Below are positions 33,433 to 42,794 of a DNA stretch of 64,000 nucleotides, piece by piece (position 1 is the first letter of the stretch; each line of letters begins with the position of its first letter). The DNA comes from Ancylobacter rudongensis (GTDB lineage Bacteria; Pseudomonadota; Alphaproteobacteria; Rhizobiales; Xanthobacteraceae), in the NCBI RefSeq assembly GCF_900100155.1, contig NZ_FMTP01000002.1:248001-312000 (forward strand), written 5' to 3'. The notes beneath the pieces are model-generated. The model did no database searches and was not told the origin of the DNA. It saw only the letters and a program-made list of their open reading frames with translations. Both the position numbers and the translations under genes were made by a program.

Positions 33433-35049
33433 TCAGCCGGCGGCGGCGGCCGCCTGCTTCTCGCGCCGGCGCTGCACGGAGGAGGGAATCCGCATCGCCT
33501 CGCGATATTTCGCCACCGTGCGGCGGGCAATGTCGATGCCGGCCTCGCGCAGGCGCTGCACCAGAGTGTCGTCGGAGAGCACGTCGTCCGGGCTCTCCGC
33601 CTCGATCATCTGCTTGATGCGGAAGCGCACCGATTCCGCCGAATGCGCCTCGCCGCCATCGGAGGACGAAATGGAGGACGAGAAGAAATACTTCATCTCG
33701 AAGATTCCGCGCGGCGTCGACATGTATTTGTTGGACGTCACGCGCGAGACGGTTGATTCGTGCATGCCGATGGCGTCCGCCACCATACGCAGGTTCAGCG
33801 GCCGCAGGTGCTGCACGCCGAGCGAGAGGAAGGCGTCCTGCTGGCGCACGATCTCGGTCGCCACCTTGAGAATGGTGCGGGCGCGCTGGTCCAGCGAGCG
33901 GGTGAGCCAGGTCGCCGTCTGCATGCAGTCGGAGAGAAAGGCCTTTTCGCGCTCATTTCGGGTGATTTTTTGCACCCGGGAATAATAGGCCTGGTTGACC
34001 AGCACCCGCGGCAGGGTCTCGGAATTGAGCTCGACCAGCCAGTTGTCGGTCGCCCCGCGCACGAACACATCCGGCACCACCGGCTGGATGATCCCGGAGC
34101 CGAAGGCGAGGCCCGGCTTGGGGTTCAGCCGGCGGATTTCGCCGACCATCTCGGCCAGGTCCTCGTCGTCGACGCCGCACACGCGCTTGAGCGTGCCGAA
34201 TTCGCGCCGTGCCAGCAGTTCGAGATGGGCCAGCAAGGCCGCCATGCAGGGATCGTAGCGGTTGCGCTCGCGCAGCTGGATGGCCAGGCACTCGGCCAGA
34301 GAGCGCGCGCCGATGCCGGGCGGGTCGAAGGTCTGCACCACGGCCAGCACCTTCTCCACCGTCGCCAGCGGGGCGCCGAGCCGCTCGGCGACGCCGGCAA
34401 GGTCGGCGGAGAGATAGCCGGCCTCGTCGATCAGGTCGATGAGGTTGAGGCCGATGAGGCGTTCGACCGGATCGCTGACCGCCAGCACCAGCTGGGCTTC
34501 GAGATGGTCGGCCAGCGAGGTCTCCGCCGAGACGAAGGCTTCGAGATTGTAGCCCTCGGCGTCCTGCCCGCCGCCGCCCGTCCCGGTCCATTCGGAATAG
34601 GAGGGCCCTTCGCCGCTGGGCTGCGGGGCCACCGGCTCACGGCCGGTATCGTCGGGAAAGACGTTCTCCATGCTGGTGTCGAGGCGGTCCTCGATGGCGC
34701 TGCGGCTGGTGTCGAGCCGCTCTTCCAGCCAGTCCGACACCCGCTCGTCGCGGCCGTCGCGCTCGTCCCGCATGTCGCGTTCGCCGGCGGCTTCCGCCCT
34801 CGGGTCGAGATCGGCATCGCTGGTGCGCTCGCGCACCGCGCCGGCCTCGGCCTCGCCCTCCCCCGTGCCGGCCCGCTCGCCCTCGGGCTCGGTCTGGCGT
34901 TCCAGCAGCGGATTGCGCTCCAGCTCCGCCTCGACATAGGCCACCAGATCGAGATTGGAGAGCTGCAGCAGCTTGATCGCCTGCATCAGCTGCGGCGTCA
35001 TCACCAGCGACTGGGTCTGGCGGAATTCGAGACGCGGACCTAGCGACAT
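33433..35049 (-). CDS. rpoN: RNA polymerase sigma-54 factor
   Basis: 538 aa. The Gln-rich region I begins at once (MSLGPRLEFRQTQSLVMTPQ). An acidic region II (about 60-135) follows, then the core-binding part, and a C-terminal HTH with the RpoN box ARRTVAKYRE at about 508-517. It directs transcription from -24/-12 promoters with activator ATPases, for example in nitrogen metabolism. Start at the ATG at 35049 (GGAG upstream) rather than a GTG three codons earlier. Part of the lptC-lptA-lptB-rpoN-hpf-ptsN run. Confidence 0.97.
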   Translation of the reverse strand: MSLGPRLEFRQTQSLVMTPQLMQAIKLLQLSNLDLVAYVEAELERNPLLERQTEPEGERAGTGEGEAEAGAVRERTSDADLDPRAEAAGERDMRDERDGRDERVSDWLEERLDTSRSAIEDRLDTSMENVFPDDTGREPVAPQPSGEGPSYSEWTGTGGGGQDAEGYNLEAFVSAETSLADHLEAQLVLAVSDPVERLIGLNLIDLIDEAGYLSADLAGVAERLGAPLATVEKVLAVVQTFDPPGIGARSLAECLAIQLRERNRYDPCMAALLAHLELLARREFGTLKRVCGVDDEDLAEMVGEIRRLNPKPGLAFGSGIIQPVVPDVFVRGATDNWLVELNSETLPRVLVNQAYYSRVQKITRNEREKAFLSDCMQTATWLTRSLDQRARTILKVATEIVRQQDAFLSLGVQHLRPLNLRMVADAIGMHESTVSRVTSNKYMSTPRGIFEMKYFFSSSISSSDGGEAHSAESVRFRIKQMIEAESPDDVLSDDTLVQRLREAGIDIARRTVAKYREAMRIPSSVQRRREKQAAAAAG

Positions 35050-35103
35050 GGCGCGCACTCTCCACGGGCGGCGGCAACAGCGGTGGGCGGGGAGCGGTCC
35101 ATG

Positions 35104-36096
35104 CTACAGACGGAACTCCTCGCCGAGATAGAGGCGGCGGACTTCCTCGCTCGCCACGATTTCCTCGGGCGAGCCTTCCATCAGCACGGAACCGGAGTGG
35201 ATGATGTAGGCGCGGTCGATCAGGCCCAGCGTCTCGCGCACATTGTGGTCGGTGATCAGCACGCCGATGCCGCGCTCGGTGAGCTGGCGCACCAGCGCCT
35301 GGATGTCGCCGACCGCGATGGGGTCGATGCCGGCAAAGGGCTCGTCCAGCAGCATGAAGGTCGGGCGCGAGGCCAGCGCGCGGGCGATTTCCACCCGTCG
35401 CCGCTCGCCGCCGGACAGGGCGATGGAGGGCGACTTGCGCACATGGGTGACGCGGAACTCTTCCAACAGCTCGTTGAGCTGGCGCTCCCGCTCGCGCCGG
35501 TTCGGCTCCACCACCTCCAGCACCGCGCGGATGTTGTTTTCCACCGACAGGCCGCGAAAGATCGAGGCTTCCTGCGGCAGGTAGCCGACGCCGAGGCGGG
35601 CGCGGCGGTACATCGGCAGGTGGGTCACGTCGTGGCCGTCGAGCTCGATGCGGCCGGCATCGGCCTTCACGAGGCCGGTGATCATGTAGAAGATGGTGGT
35701 CTTGCCGGCACCGTTCGGCCCCAGCAGGCCCACCGCCTCGCCGCGCCGCACATGCAGGCTGGCCCCGCGCACCACCTGCCGGCCGCCATAGCTCTTGGCA
35801 AGGCCGACCGCGTTCAGCATGCGCTGTTCGCCCACCGTCGGCTCAGGCGTGCGGAACGCCGTCACAGTGGACCTGGCCGGAGCCGATTCGGCCGTGCGGA
35901 CGGACGGCGCCTCGCGCGGCGCGCGCAGATCCGCCGCCAGCGCTGCTTCGAAATCGGCCTGGAAACGCGCCTCGATGTCGTCGGCTTCGGGCGCCGCCTC
36001 GTCATGGCTGCCGAAGCCGCGCACCGGCGCGGACGCGGACTCGGAACGTTGCGACGCTGTTTTGCCACGTCCGACGATCGTCGAGAAAAGTCCCAC
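35104..36096 (-). CDS. lptB: LPS export ABC ATPase LptB with N-terminal extension
   Basis: 330 aa from a GTG at 36096 with a perfect GGAGG seven bases upstream. Residues from about 92 onward are a standard LptB of about 240 aa: Walker A GPNGAGKT, signature LSGGERRRVEIARAL, Walker B FMLLDEPFAGIDP, switch ITDHN. The first 90 residues are a low-complexity acidic/Ala-rich extension not needed for the ATPase. An internal ATG (MLNAVGLAKSYGG) could also start the short form. With LptFG it powers LPS transport. 54 bp upstream of rpoN. Confidence 0.93.
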   Translation of the reverse strand: MGLFSTIVGRGKTASQRSESASAPVRGFGSHDEAAPEADDIEARFQADFEAALAADLRAPREAPSVRTAESAPARSTVTAFRTPEPTVGEQRMLNAVGLAKSYGGRQVVRGASLHVRRGEAVGLLGPNGAGKTTIFYMITGLVKADAGRIELDGHDVTHLPMYRRARLGVGYLPQEASIFRGLSVENNIRAVLEVVEPNRRERERQLNELLEEFRVTHVRKSPSIALSGGERRRVEIARALASRPTFMLLDEPFAGIDPIAVGDIQALVRQLTERGIGVLITDHNVRETLGLIDRAYIIHSGSVLMEGSPEEIVASEEVRRLYLGEEFRL

Positions 36097-36323
36097 GCGC
36101 ACCCTCCGTGGTGAGATCACCACCCGGAAGGTGATAAACGTTCGGCGCGCCGCTGGCAAATCGCGATGCAAGAACCGGGCCGAAATGGGGGCAGAGTCAG
36201 GCGGAACCCGGAAACGGGTGTTTGCATACCCATGACCCCTGGGCGGAAACCCGTAGCGCCGGGGATCGCTCAGCCGGGCGCCGCCCGGGCTCGCAAGAGG
36301 CGCGAGCCGGTCCCGCGGGCGGC

Positions 36324-36983
36324 TTACGGCGCCGGCTTGGGCTTGGCGGCCGGCGCGGCCGGCTTGCCCCCGGGCAGGCCGCCGCCGCTGCCCATGCTGT
36401 TGGGCACGATCAGGCTTTCAATGCGGCCGCCATCGAAGCGCGACAGCCCGCTGGTCAGGTCGACGGTCAGCTTCTTGCCGCGAATGACATTCGGCCCGGA
36501 GGTGAGCACGACGGGGTTGCCGGTGAGGGTGATGGTGTTCGCCTTGGTCTCGAACACGCCCTGGTCGCCGGTGGCGGTCTGTTCCTTGGTGGTCACGACC
36601 ACCGAGCCGTTGATTTCCAGCCGGCGGATGGCGGACGAGTTGATCGGGCTGCCGGCGGCCAGCGCGTCGCCGGACGGCGCCGCCGCCTCCTTGCCGCCCG
36701 TTTCCTTGCCGTCGTAGAAAACCACCAGTTCCTTGCAGCGCATCGTGGTGTCGCCCTGCTGCACCACCACATTGCCGCTGAACACCGCCTGCTTCTGCTG
36801 GTCGCGCACTTCCAGGCTGTTGGCGTTGATCCGGATCGGCGCGTCGCGATTCGCCGCGAAGCCCTGCAGGGCGTTCGGGACATTGTTGCCTTGCGCCTGG
36901 GCGGCCGAGGCCAGCGGGCCGAGGCCGGCGGCGATGACAAGGGCGGCAAGGCCGGCACGGCTGAAAGCGAGGGGCATGTTCAT
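36324..36983 (-). CDS. lptA: LPS periplasmic bridge protein LptA
   Basis: 219 aa. A signal peptide (about 1-28, ending AAQAQ) is followed by an OstA/LptA beta-jellyroll (INANSLEVRDQQKQAVFSGN onwards). A Pro/Ala/Lys tail closes it. It forms the filament that carries LPS across the periplasm between LptC and LptD. Start at 36983 or the next ATG at 36977. It lies 47 bp downstream of lptC. Confidence 0.92.
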   Translation of the reverse strand: MNMPLAFSRAGLAALVIAAGLGPLASAAQAQGNNVPNALQGFAANRDAPIRINANSLEVRDQQKQAVFSGNVVVQQGDTTMRCKELVVFYDGKETGGKEAAAPSGDALAAGSPINSSAIRRLEINGSVVVTTKEQTATGDQGVFETKANTITLTGNPVVLTSGPNVIRGKKLTVDLTSGLSRFDGGRIESLIVPNSMGSGGGLPGGKPAAPAAKPKPAP

Positions 36984-37030
36984 GCCGACATGTCTAGCCG
37001 CCCCGCGCCGAGGGTTCAATGAGGGCAGGG

Positions 37031-37834
37031 TCACGGATGTGTGCCGGCGGCGCCGGCCTCGACCGCCGGCGCCAGCGCAGCCTTGCCGGCCGCAGGCGCT
37101 GCCGCCGGCGCGTCGGCTACCGGCATCTTGAAGTCCAGCTGCACATTGCCGACCAGAAGCGCGCGTGAATCCTTCTGCGACACTTCCAGCGTGTCGGCGG
37201 TCAGCTTGCCGTCGAGATAGGTCAGCTCGACCGGGCTGTTCGACACCATCGTGCCGCCCTTGATGTCGATCGAGGCCTCTTTCAGCCGCCCGCCATAGCC
37301 AGAGGAGGTGTCGAAGGTCACGCCGCCATCCAGGGTGAGATTCTCGGTCTTGGTGTCGTAGCTGCCGCCGATGGCGGTGAGGTTGGCCCAGCCCTTGTCC
37401 GCCAGTTCCAGCTTGGCCTCGATCTTGTCGAGGGTGATTCGGTTGGGCTGCGTCAGGTCCTGCGAGGCGGAGAAGGCGGAAACATTGTAGCCGCGATTAT
37501 CGGCGGTGAAGCCATGCAGGCGGGGAAACTCCATCTTCACCTGCGTGCCCGACAGTGACACCCGCCCGAGGTCGAAGGGCAGGTCGACGGCGAGGGTGAA
37601 GGGATCGAGATAATTGATCGCCAGCGTGGTGCCGAGCGCCAGAACCACGCCGAGCGGCAGGGCGACACGAAAGAAACGCACCCGGCGGCTGTGACGCCGC
37701 GCGTTCTTGAACAGCTGGGCCTGCGAGGGGCCGCGCGAGCCGCCAGGAGCGGAGGCGTGAGTCGGCACGCGGCGCTCCACCGGCTCGCTCGCTTTCGCGC
37801 CCCGCAAAACGGGGGGTTCGACATGCTTGTTCAT
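37031..37834 (-). CDS. lptC: LPS export protein LptC
   Basis: 267 aa. A cytoplasmic N terminus (about 60 aa), one membrane span (about 58-75, FFRVALPLGVVLALGTTLAI) and a periplasmic OstA-like beta domain (about 95-235) precede an Ala/Pro tail. It passes LPS from the LptBFG complex to LptA. Start at MNKHVEPP (37834). Confidence 0.92.
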   Translation of the reverse strand: MNKHVEPPVLRGAKASEPVERRVPTHASAPGGSRGPSQAQLFKNARRHSRRVRFFRVALPLGVVLALGTTLAINYLDPFTLAVDLPFDLGRVSLSGTQVKMEFPRLHGFTADNRGYNVSAFSASQDLTQPNRITLDKIEAKLELADKGWANLTAIGGSYDTKTENLTLDGGVTFDTSSGYGGRLKEASIDIKGGTMVSNSPVELTYLDGKLTADTLEVSQKDSRALLVGNVQLDFKMPVADAPAAAPAAGKAALAPAVEAGAAGTHP

Positions 37835-37976
37835 GCGCGACGGTTCATCCCCGGCTGACGGCCACCTCCGCACCCCGGCCGCCGCTCAAGATGGCGGCTT
37901 CCGACCAAAGGCGCAAGCCGGAGCGGCCGCATGCTTCCCACTCGCCCGAGAAGCCGGCGATTGTCAGGCGGCACGC

Positions 37977-38609
37977 TCACATATGCGCGAAAATATCCTC
38001 GTCCGGCCATCCCGCGAGGTCGAGCTTGGCGCGGGTCGGCAGAAATTCGAAGCAGGCCTGCGCCAGCTCGCCGCGTCCCTCGCGCGCCAGCATGGCGGCG
38101 AGACGGGCCTGCAGCGCGTGCAGGTGCAGCACGTCGGAGGCGGCGTAGTGCAGCTGCGCGTCGCTCAGTTCCTCGGCCGCCCAGTCCGAGCTCTGCTGCT
38201 GCTTCGACAGGTCGATGCCGAGCAGTTCGCGCACCAGCTCCTTCAACCCATGCCGGTCGGTATAGGTGCGGGTCAGCCGCGAGGCGATCTTGGTGCACCA
38301 CACCGGCGAGACGGTGAGATCGAAGGTCTTGCCGAGCACCGCCACATCGAAGCGGGCATAATGGAACAGCTTCACGCTGCGCGGGTCGGTGAGCAGGCTT
38401 TCGAGGTTCGGCGCGCTGCCCGGCCCCGCCCCGGCGGGAATCTGCACCACATCGGCGGTGCCGTCGCCCGGCGACAGCTGCACCACGCACAGCCGGTCGC
38501 GGTGCGGCTTGAGGCCGAGCGTCTCGGTGTCGATGGCGACGAAGGGGGCCTTGTCGGGGGTATAGCGGGCGAGATCGACAAGATCGCCGCGATGCAGGCG
38601 GATGCTCAT
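37977..38609 (-). CDS. rnd: Ribonuclease D-type 3'-5' exonuclease
   Basis: 210 aa, single exonuclease domain without the HRDC repeats of full-length RNase D. The DEDDy motifs are seen: FVAIDTETLGL (Asp27, Glu29), KLFHYARFDVAVL, and YAASDVLHLHAL. It is expected to trim 3' ends of stable RNAs. The short form before lptC is the usual arrangement in Hyphomicrobiales. Start at MSIRLHRGDL. Confidence 0.9.
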   Translation of the reverse strand: MSIRLHRGDLVDLARYTPDKAPFVAIDTETLGLKPHRDRLCVVQLSPGDGTADVVQIPAGAGPGSAPNLESLLTDPRSVKLFHYARFDVAVLGKTFDLTVSPVWCTKIASRLTRTYTDRHGLKELVRELLGIDLSKQQQSSDWAAEELSDAQLHYAASDVLHLHALQARLAAMLAREGRGELAQACFEFLPTRAKLDLAGWPDEDIFAHM

Positions 38610-38699
38610 GGGAACCGTGGGTTCTGAAAGGTTTGCGCTGCTTAGCACCACCTGCCCCGCCGCAGCAACCTCCCGCGGCCTCCCGGGCCGGGCGGGCGC

Positions 38700-39656
38700 T
38701 CAGGCCAGAAGCGCGTCGGCGAGGAGGCCGGCAAGCAGGATCAGCCCGGCGTCGCGGTTGGAGCGAAACAGGCGCAGGCACAGGGCGCGATCGTCAATGT
38801 CGAGCCGGCGTATCTGGGTGACAAGCTGCACGGTGAAGATGCCGAGCCCGCCCCAGGCCGTCGGCCCCGCCCCCGCGCTCGCCAGCGCAAGTCCGATCAG
38901 CACCACCGCCGCGCCATAAAGCCCGACCAGCCATTTGCGTGTCTGGCCGGCGAACAGCAGGGCGGAGGATTTCACCCCGACAATGGCGTCGTCCTCGCGG
39001 TCCTGATGGGCATAGATGGTGTCATAGCCCACCACCCACAGCACCGCCCCGGCATAGAACAGCAGGGCCGCTGGCGGCAGCGCCTCCAGCAGCACGGCGA
39101 AGCCCATCAGCGCGCCCCAGGAGAAGGCAAGGCCGAGCACCAGCTGGGGAATCCACATCACCCGCTTCATCAGCGGATAGACCGCCACCAGCCCGAGCGA
39201 GGAGAGCGCCACCGCGATGGCGAAGCCCGGCAGGCAGAGCAGCACCACCAGCCCCACCAGGCACTGAAGGGCGAGAAAAAGCACCGCGCCCGTCAGCGTC
39301 ACCTGCCCGGCGGGCAGCGGACGCGAGCGGGTGCGCTCCACCTTCCCGTCAATGTCGCGGTCGAGAATGTCGTTCCAGGTGCAGCCGGCGCCGCGCATCG
39401 CCACCGCACCGAGGGTGAACAGCGCCGCCCAGACCGCCGCCTGCCCATAGGCAGCGACGCCGCTTTCCGCCTGCACCCGCAGGGCGAGCGCCAGCGACCA
39501 CCAGCAGGGAATCAGCAGGAGCCAGCTGCCGATCGGCCGATCGGCCCGGGCAAGGCGGAGAAAGGGGCGCAGCGCGGCGGGGGCGTAGCGATCGACCCAA
39601 TTGCCGGACGAATCGGCCGGGGCCGGCGCGACGGGAGACGGCGCGGCGGTCGTCAT
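38700..39656 (-). CDS. ubiA: 4-hydroxybenzoate polyprenyltransferase
   Basis: 318 aa, an integral membrane protein with eight to nine spans. The two Asp-rich prenyl-diphosphate sites are clear: NDILDRDID and YAHQDREDD. It prenylates 4-hydroxybenzoate in ubiquinone synthesis. The N-terminal 35 residues are polar. The gene for a secreted protein ends 4 bp upstream in the same direction. Confidence 0.95.
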   Translation of the reverse strand: MTTAAPSPVAPAPADSSGNWVDRYAPAALRPFLRLARADRPIGSWLLLIPCWWSLALALRVQAESGVAAYGQAAVWAALFTLGAVAMRGAGCTWNDILDRDIDGKVERTRSRPLPAGQVTLTGAVLFLALQCLVGLVVLLCLPGFAIAVALSSLGLVAVYPLMKRVMWIPQLVLGLAFSWGALMGFAVLLEALPPAALLFYAGAVLWVVGYDTIYAHQDREDDAIVGVKSSALLFAGQTRKWLVGLYGAAVVLIGLALASAGAGPTAWGGLGIFTVQLVTQIRRLDIDDRALCLRLFRSNRDAGLILLAGLLADALLA

Positions 39657-39660
39657 CGGC

Positions 39661-40368
39661 TCAGCGCAGCGCGTCGCCACCGAGCGTGTCGAACACGCCG
39701 CCCGGAGGAGCCTCCATCGTCGGCAGCCCGGTCGACAGACCGAGGCCCGCCGATACCGAGCCCTGTGGGGGCGGGCCGCCAGGGCCGGCGCCGCCGCCGC
39801 TCTCCTGCAGCTTGGCCACCTCGCAGACGCGGTTGCGCGTCGAGTTCACCGAGGTGACGTTCTCCTTGAACTTCGCCAGCACATCGTCCGGCACGCCGCA
39901 TTTGGCCTTGTTGGTGTTGAGGAAGGAATAGAACGCCTGCTGCGCGCTGGCGAAGCTGCGGAACATCGGACACAGCTCGCTGGGCGGAAGCTTCTTCTTC
40001 GACGCCGACTGGAGGGCGCCGCCGCGCTTTTCGAGATCCTCGCGCAGCTCGGCGATCCGGCCATGGCAATTGGCGGCGTCCGGACCCGCCTGCTGCGGCG
40101 CGCTCACCCCGGGGGCGGCGCCAAGACCGGGAGCGCCAATACCGGGCGAGTAGCCCGGGGCGACACTCGGGCTGAAGCCCGGTGACGGCTGCGCGGCCGG
40201 CAATTCCGCCTGCGGCGCCGGCTCGATCGTCACCGCGCCCGAGGAGGCGCCGTCGGTCGAGCCGCCAGGGGCGCCGATCCACTGCGCGCCGGCCGGAAGG
40301 GTGCCCAGGAGGCCGACAAGCGCTAGGCCCGCCAGGGCCGCCAGCGCGGAGCCCGCCCGCAGGCGCAT
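39661..40368 (-). CDS. Hypothetical secreted protein
   Basis: 235 aa if started at MRLRAGSALAALAG, which gives a clean signal peptide with cleavage after AGAQ; a longer start at 40398 is open. The mature part begins with a Pro/Gly-rich stretch with repeated PG-phi-GAP-like words. A helical core with four cysteines (CHGRIAEL, LCPMF, KCGVPDDV, VCEVAKLQ) follows, then a Gly/Pro tail. The core resembles periplasmic proteins conserved in Hyphomicrobiales without known function. Linked to ubiA by a 4-bp gap. Confidence 0.75.
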   Translation of the reverse strand: MRLRAGSALAALAGLALVGLLGTLPAGAQWIGAPGGSTDGASSGAVTIEPAPQAELPAAQPSPGFSPSVAPGYSPGIGAPGLGAAPGVSAPQQAGPDAANCHGRIAELREDLEKRGGALQSASKKKLPPSELCPMFRSFASAQQAFYSFLNTNKAKCGVPDDVLAKFKENVTSVNSTRNRVCEVAKLQESGGGAGPGGPPPQGSVSAGLGLSTGLPTMEAPPGGVFDTLGGDALR

Positions 40369-40512
40369 CGGGTGACTGTTCAAAGGCCAATCTCTCATCA
40401 GGAGGTCGATCGGTGCCGTGTCATTGACCAAGCGTGATACAGAGGCATGAAAGATTGGGCAACATCACGGCGCACGCGATATTGCCTGCATATTACGGAC
40501 AAAAAACGCCCC

Positions 40513-41280
40513 ATGACCCGCGCTCCCGCCGATTCCACCGCCGAACCCTATGATTTCCGCGCCCAGAGGCTGTTCGTCGACGATGCGCTCACCGAGGGCG
40601 CGCAGGTCAGTCTCGACCGCGACCGGGCGCATTATGTCTCCGACGTGATCCGGCTGGCGGTGGGCGGGCACCTTCATCTGTTCAACGGCCGCGATGGCGA
40701 GTGGCGCGCGGTGCGCGAGGCGGGCGGGCGGCGCGAAGTGCTGCTGCGCTGCGAGGCCCTGTTGCGGCGCCAAACCCCGCCGCCCGATCTCGACTATGTG
40801 TTCGCCCCGCTCAAGCATGCGCGGCTCGACTATATGGTGCAGAAGGCGGTGGAGATGGGCGCCGGCCGGCTGGTGCCTGTAATGACCCGCCGCACCCAGG
40901 CGACGCGCGTCAACACCGAGCGCATGCGCGCCAATGTCATCGAGGCCGCCGAGCAATGCGGCATCCTCACCCCGCCCGACGTGCTGGAGCCGGTCACGCT
41001 GCCGCGCTGGCTCGCCGATCTGCCGCCCGAGCGGGTGCTGGTGTTCTGCGACGAGGCGGCGCCGCAGGCCGACCCGCTCGCGCCGCTGCGCGCCGCGATC
41101 GCCGGCCCGCTCGCGGTGCTGATCGGCCCGGAAGGCGGCTTTGCCGACGAGGAGCGCCGCCTGCTGGCCACCCGTCCGGGCGCCGTGGTGCTGTCGCTCG
41201 GCCCGCGCATCTTGCGCGCCGACACCGCCGCCGTGGCGGCATTGGCTTTGGTGGAGGCCGCCCGGCAGGCCGCGCCCTGA
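40513..41280 (+). CDS. rsmE: 16S rRNA m3U1498 methyltransferase
   Basis: 255 aa. The N-terminal PUA-like domain is YDFRAQRLFVDDALTEGAQV. The C-terminal SPOUT knot has LAVLIGPEGGFADEE and LSLGPRILRADTA, the AdoMet-binding signature. Start at MTRAPADS; the frame is open further left without a good site. It is divergent from the secreted-protein gene. Confidence 0.95.
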   Translation: MTRAPADSTAEPYDFRAQRLFVDDALTEGAQVSLDRDRAHYVSDVIRLAVGGHLHLFNGRDGEWRAVREAGGRREVLLRCEALLRRQTPPPDLDYVFAPLKHARLDYMVQKAVEMGAGRLVPVMTRRTQATRVNTERMRANVIEAAEQCGILTPPDVLEPVTLPRWLADLPPERVLVFCDEAAPQADPLAPLRAAIAGPLAVLIGPEGGFADEERRLLATRPGAVVLSLGPRILRADTAAVAALALVEAARQAAP

Positions 41281-41515
41281 CCGCCCGCCCCGCAGAAACA
41301 CCACAGAAGCCGGCATGGATTTGCAACAAATAAACAAAAAACATCCTCTCAATTAGAGTAAATACACGTTATATTCTCAATTACCCGCACTTTTGAAAGG
41401 TCACATTACGGTCTTACTTTTCCATCATCCCTCACCCCGCCGCCAAGCAAGCTGATTCTCTGCCGGCTAAGCTGTGATGCGACGCGCGATCTGGAATGAA
41501 TGCGGGGAGGACGCC

Positions 41516-42649
41516 ATGCCCGGGACCAGCACGGAAGAGTACCGCATCGGCATCGAGGAAGAGTATTTCGTCGTCGACACGGCGAGCAAAAGCGCCCTGA
41601 GGCGGATGCCGTCCGCCTATATGGGAGCGGTGCGCGCGGCGCTCGGCCCCGGCGTCAGCGGCGAAAGGCTGCACGCCCAGATCGAAGTGATGACCCGCCC
41701 GCACCGCGCCGCCGCCGACGCAAGGCGGGAGCTGCACGGCCTGCGCCGCAGCCTCGCCGAGGTAAGCGCGGGGTTCGATCTCGCTTTCATCGCTGCCGGC
41801 ACCCACCCCACCGCCAGCTGGCAGAGCGGCAAGCGCCCCCCGACCCAGCGCGATGACGGGCTGATGCACGATCTGCAGATGCCGGGCGAGCGCAACCTGC
41901 TGTGCGGCATGCATGTGCATGTGGAACTGCCGGACGCCGACCAGCGCATCGACGTGATGCGCCGCATCCTGCCCTATCTCCCGGTCTTCGTGGCGCTCTC
42001 CACCTCCTCGCCGTTCTGGGAATCCCGCCGCACCGGCCTGATGGGCTATCGCCTCGCCGCCTATGACGAATTGCCCCGCACCGGCCTGCCGGAACTGTTC
42101 GAGAGCGCTAGGGATTACCAGGACTATATCGACGCGCTGGTGGCGGCGCGGGCGATCCGCGATTCGAGCTATGTGTGGTGGACCATCCGCCCCTCGGAGA
42201 AGCAGCCCACGCTGGAACTGCGCGCCCCCGACAGCTGCACCCGGGTGGAGGATTCGGTCGCCATCGCCGCGCTGTACCGGGCGCTGGTGCGCCATCTCGT
42301 GCGCAATCCGAAGCTCAATGCCGGCATTGACGCGGTCGACCGCGCCATCGCGGTGGAGAACAAGTGGCGGGCCCAGCGCTACGGCATCCATGGCAGCTTC
42401 GTCGATCGCCACACCCGCGAGGCGGTGCCGGTCGCGCAGGCGGTGGAGCGTCTGATCGACCAGCTGACCGATGATGCCGACGCGCTCGGCGGGCGGGCGG
42501 AGCTGGAACATCTGCGCACCATCATGCTGAGTGGCACCAGCGCCGACATCCAGATCGCCGTCTTTCAGGAAGCCGCCCACCGCACGGGCAATCGCGCGGA
42601 AGGGCTGAAGGCGGTAAATACCTGGCTCACTCACGCCTCGGCCCAATAG
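41516..42649 (+). CDS. Carboxylate-amine ligase, YbdK/GCS2 family
   Basis: 377 aa. [10 protein letters not shown] near the start supplies metal-binding glutamates, and [13 protein letters not shown] is the second motif. YbdK enzymes show weak glutamate-cysteine ligase activity in vitro, and the natural substrate is unclear. The ATG has a GGAGG site. It precedes the true gshA by about 145 bp in the same direction, an interesting pairing of two gamma-glutamyl ligases of different families. Confidence 0.88.
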   Translation: MPGTSTEEYRIGIEEEYFVVDTASKSALRRMPSAYMGAVRAALGPGVSGERLHAQIEVMTRPHRAAADARRELHGLRRSLAEVSAGFDLAFIAAGTHPTASWQSGKRPPTQRDDGLMHDLQMPGERNLLCGMHVHVELPDADQRIDVMRRILPYLPVFVALSTSSPFWESRRTGLMGYRLAAYDELPRTGLPELFESARDYQDYIDALVAARAIRDSSYVWWTIRPSEKQPTLELRAPDSCTRVEDSVAIAALYRALVRHLVRNPKLNAGIDAVDRAIAVENKWRAQRYGIHGSFVDRHTREAVPVAQAVERLIDQLTDDADALGGRAELEHLRTIMLSGTSADIQIAVFQEAAHRTGNRAEGLKAVNTWLTHASAQ

Positions 42650-42794
42650 GGGGCGGATTCGGGCGAACGCAGCGGCAGGTTGAAGGGCCGTTTGCGGCGC
42701 CGCAATCTCCATTTTCGGTCGGTAGTTACCGTGATTTGCGCCGGCCCTGCGCCTGTGTATGGTCGCGCGCCCAGCATGCCGGCCGGAGTTCCCT

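Noticed and set aside
33760-35043. 427-codon plus-strand frame
   Set aside because: Antisense to rpoN, rich in His/Gln/Gly, typical of a GC-rich shadow frame.
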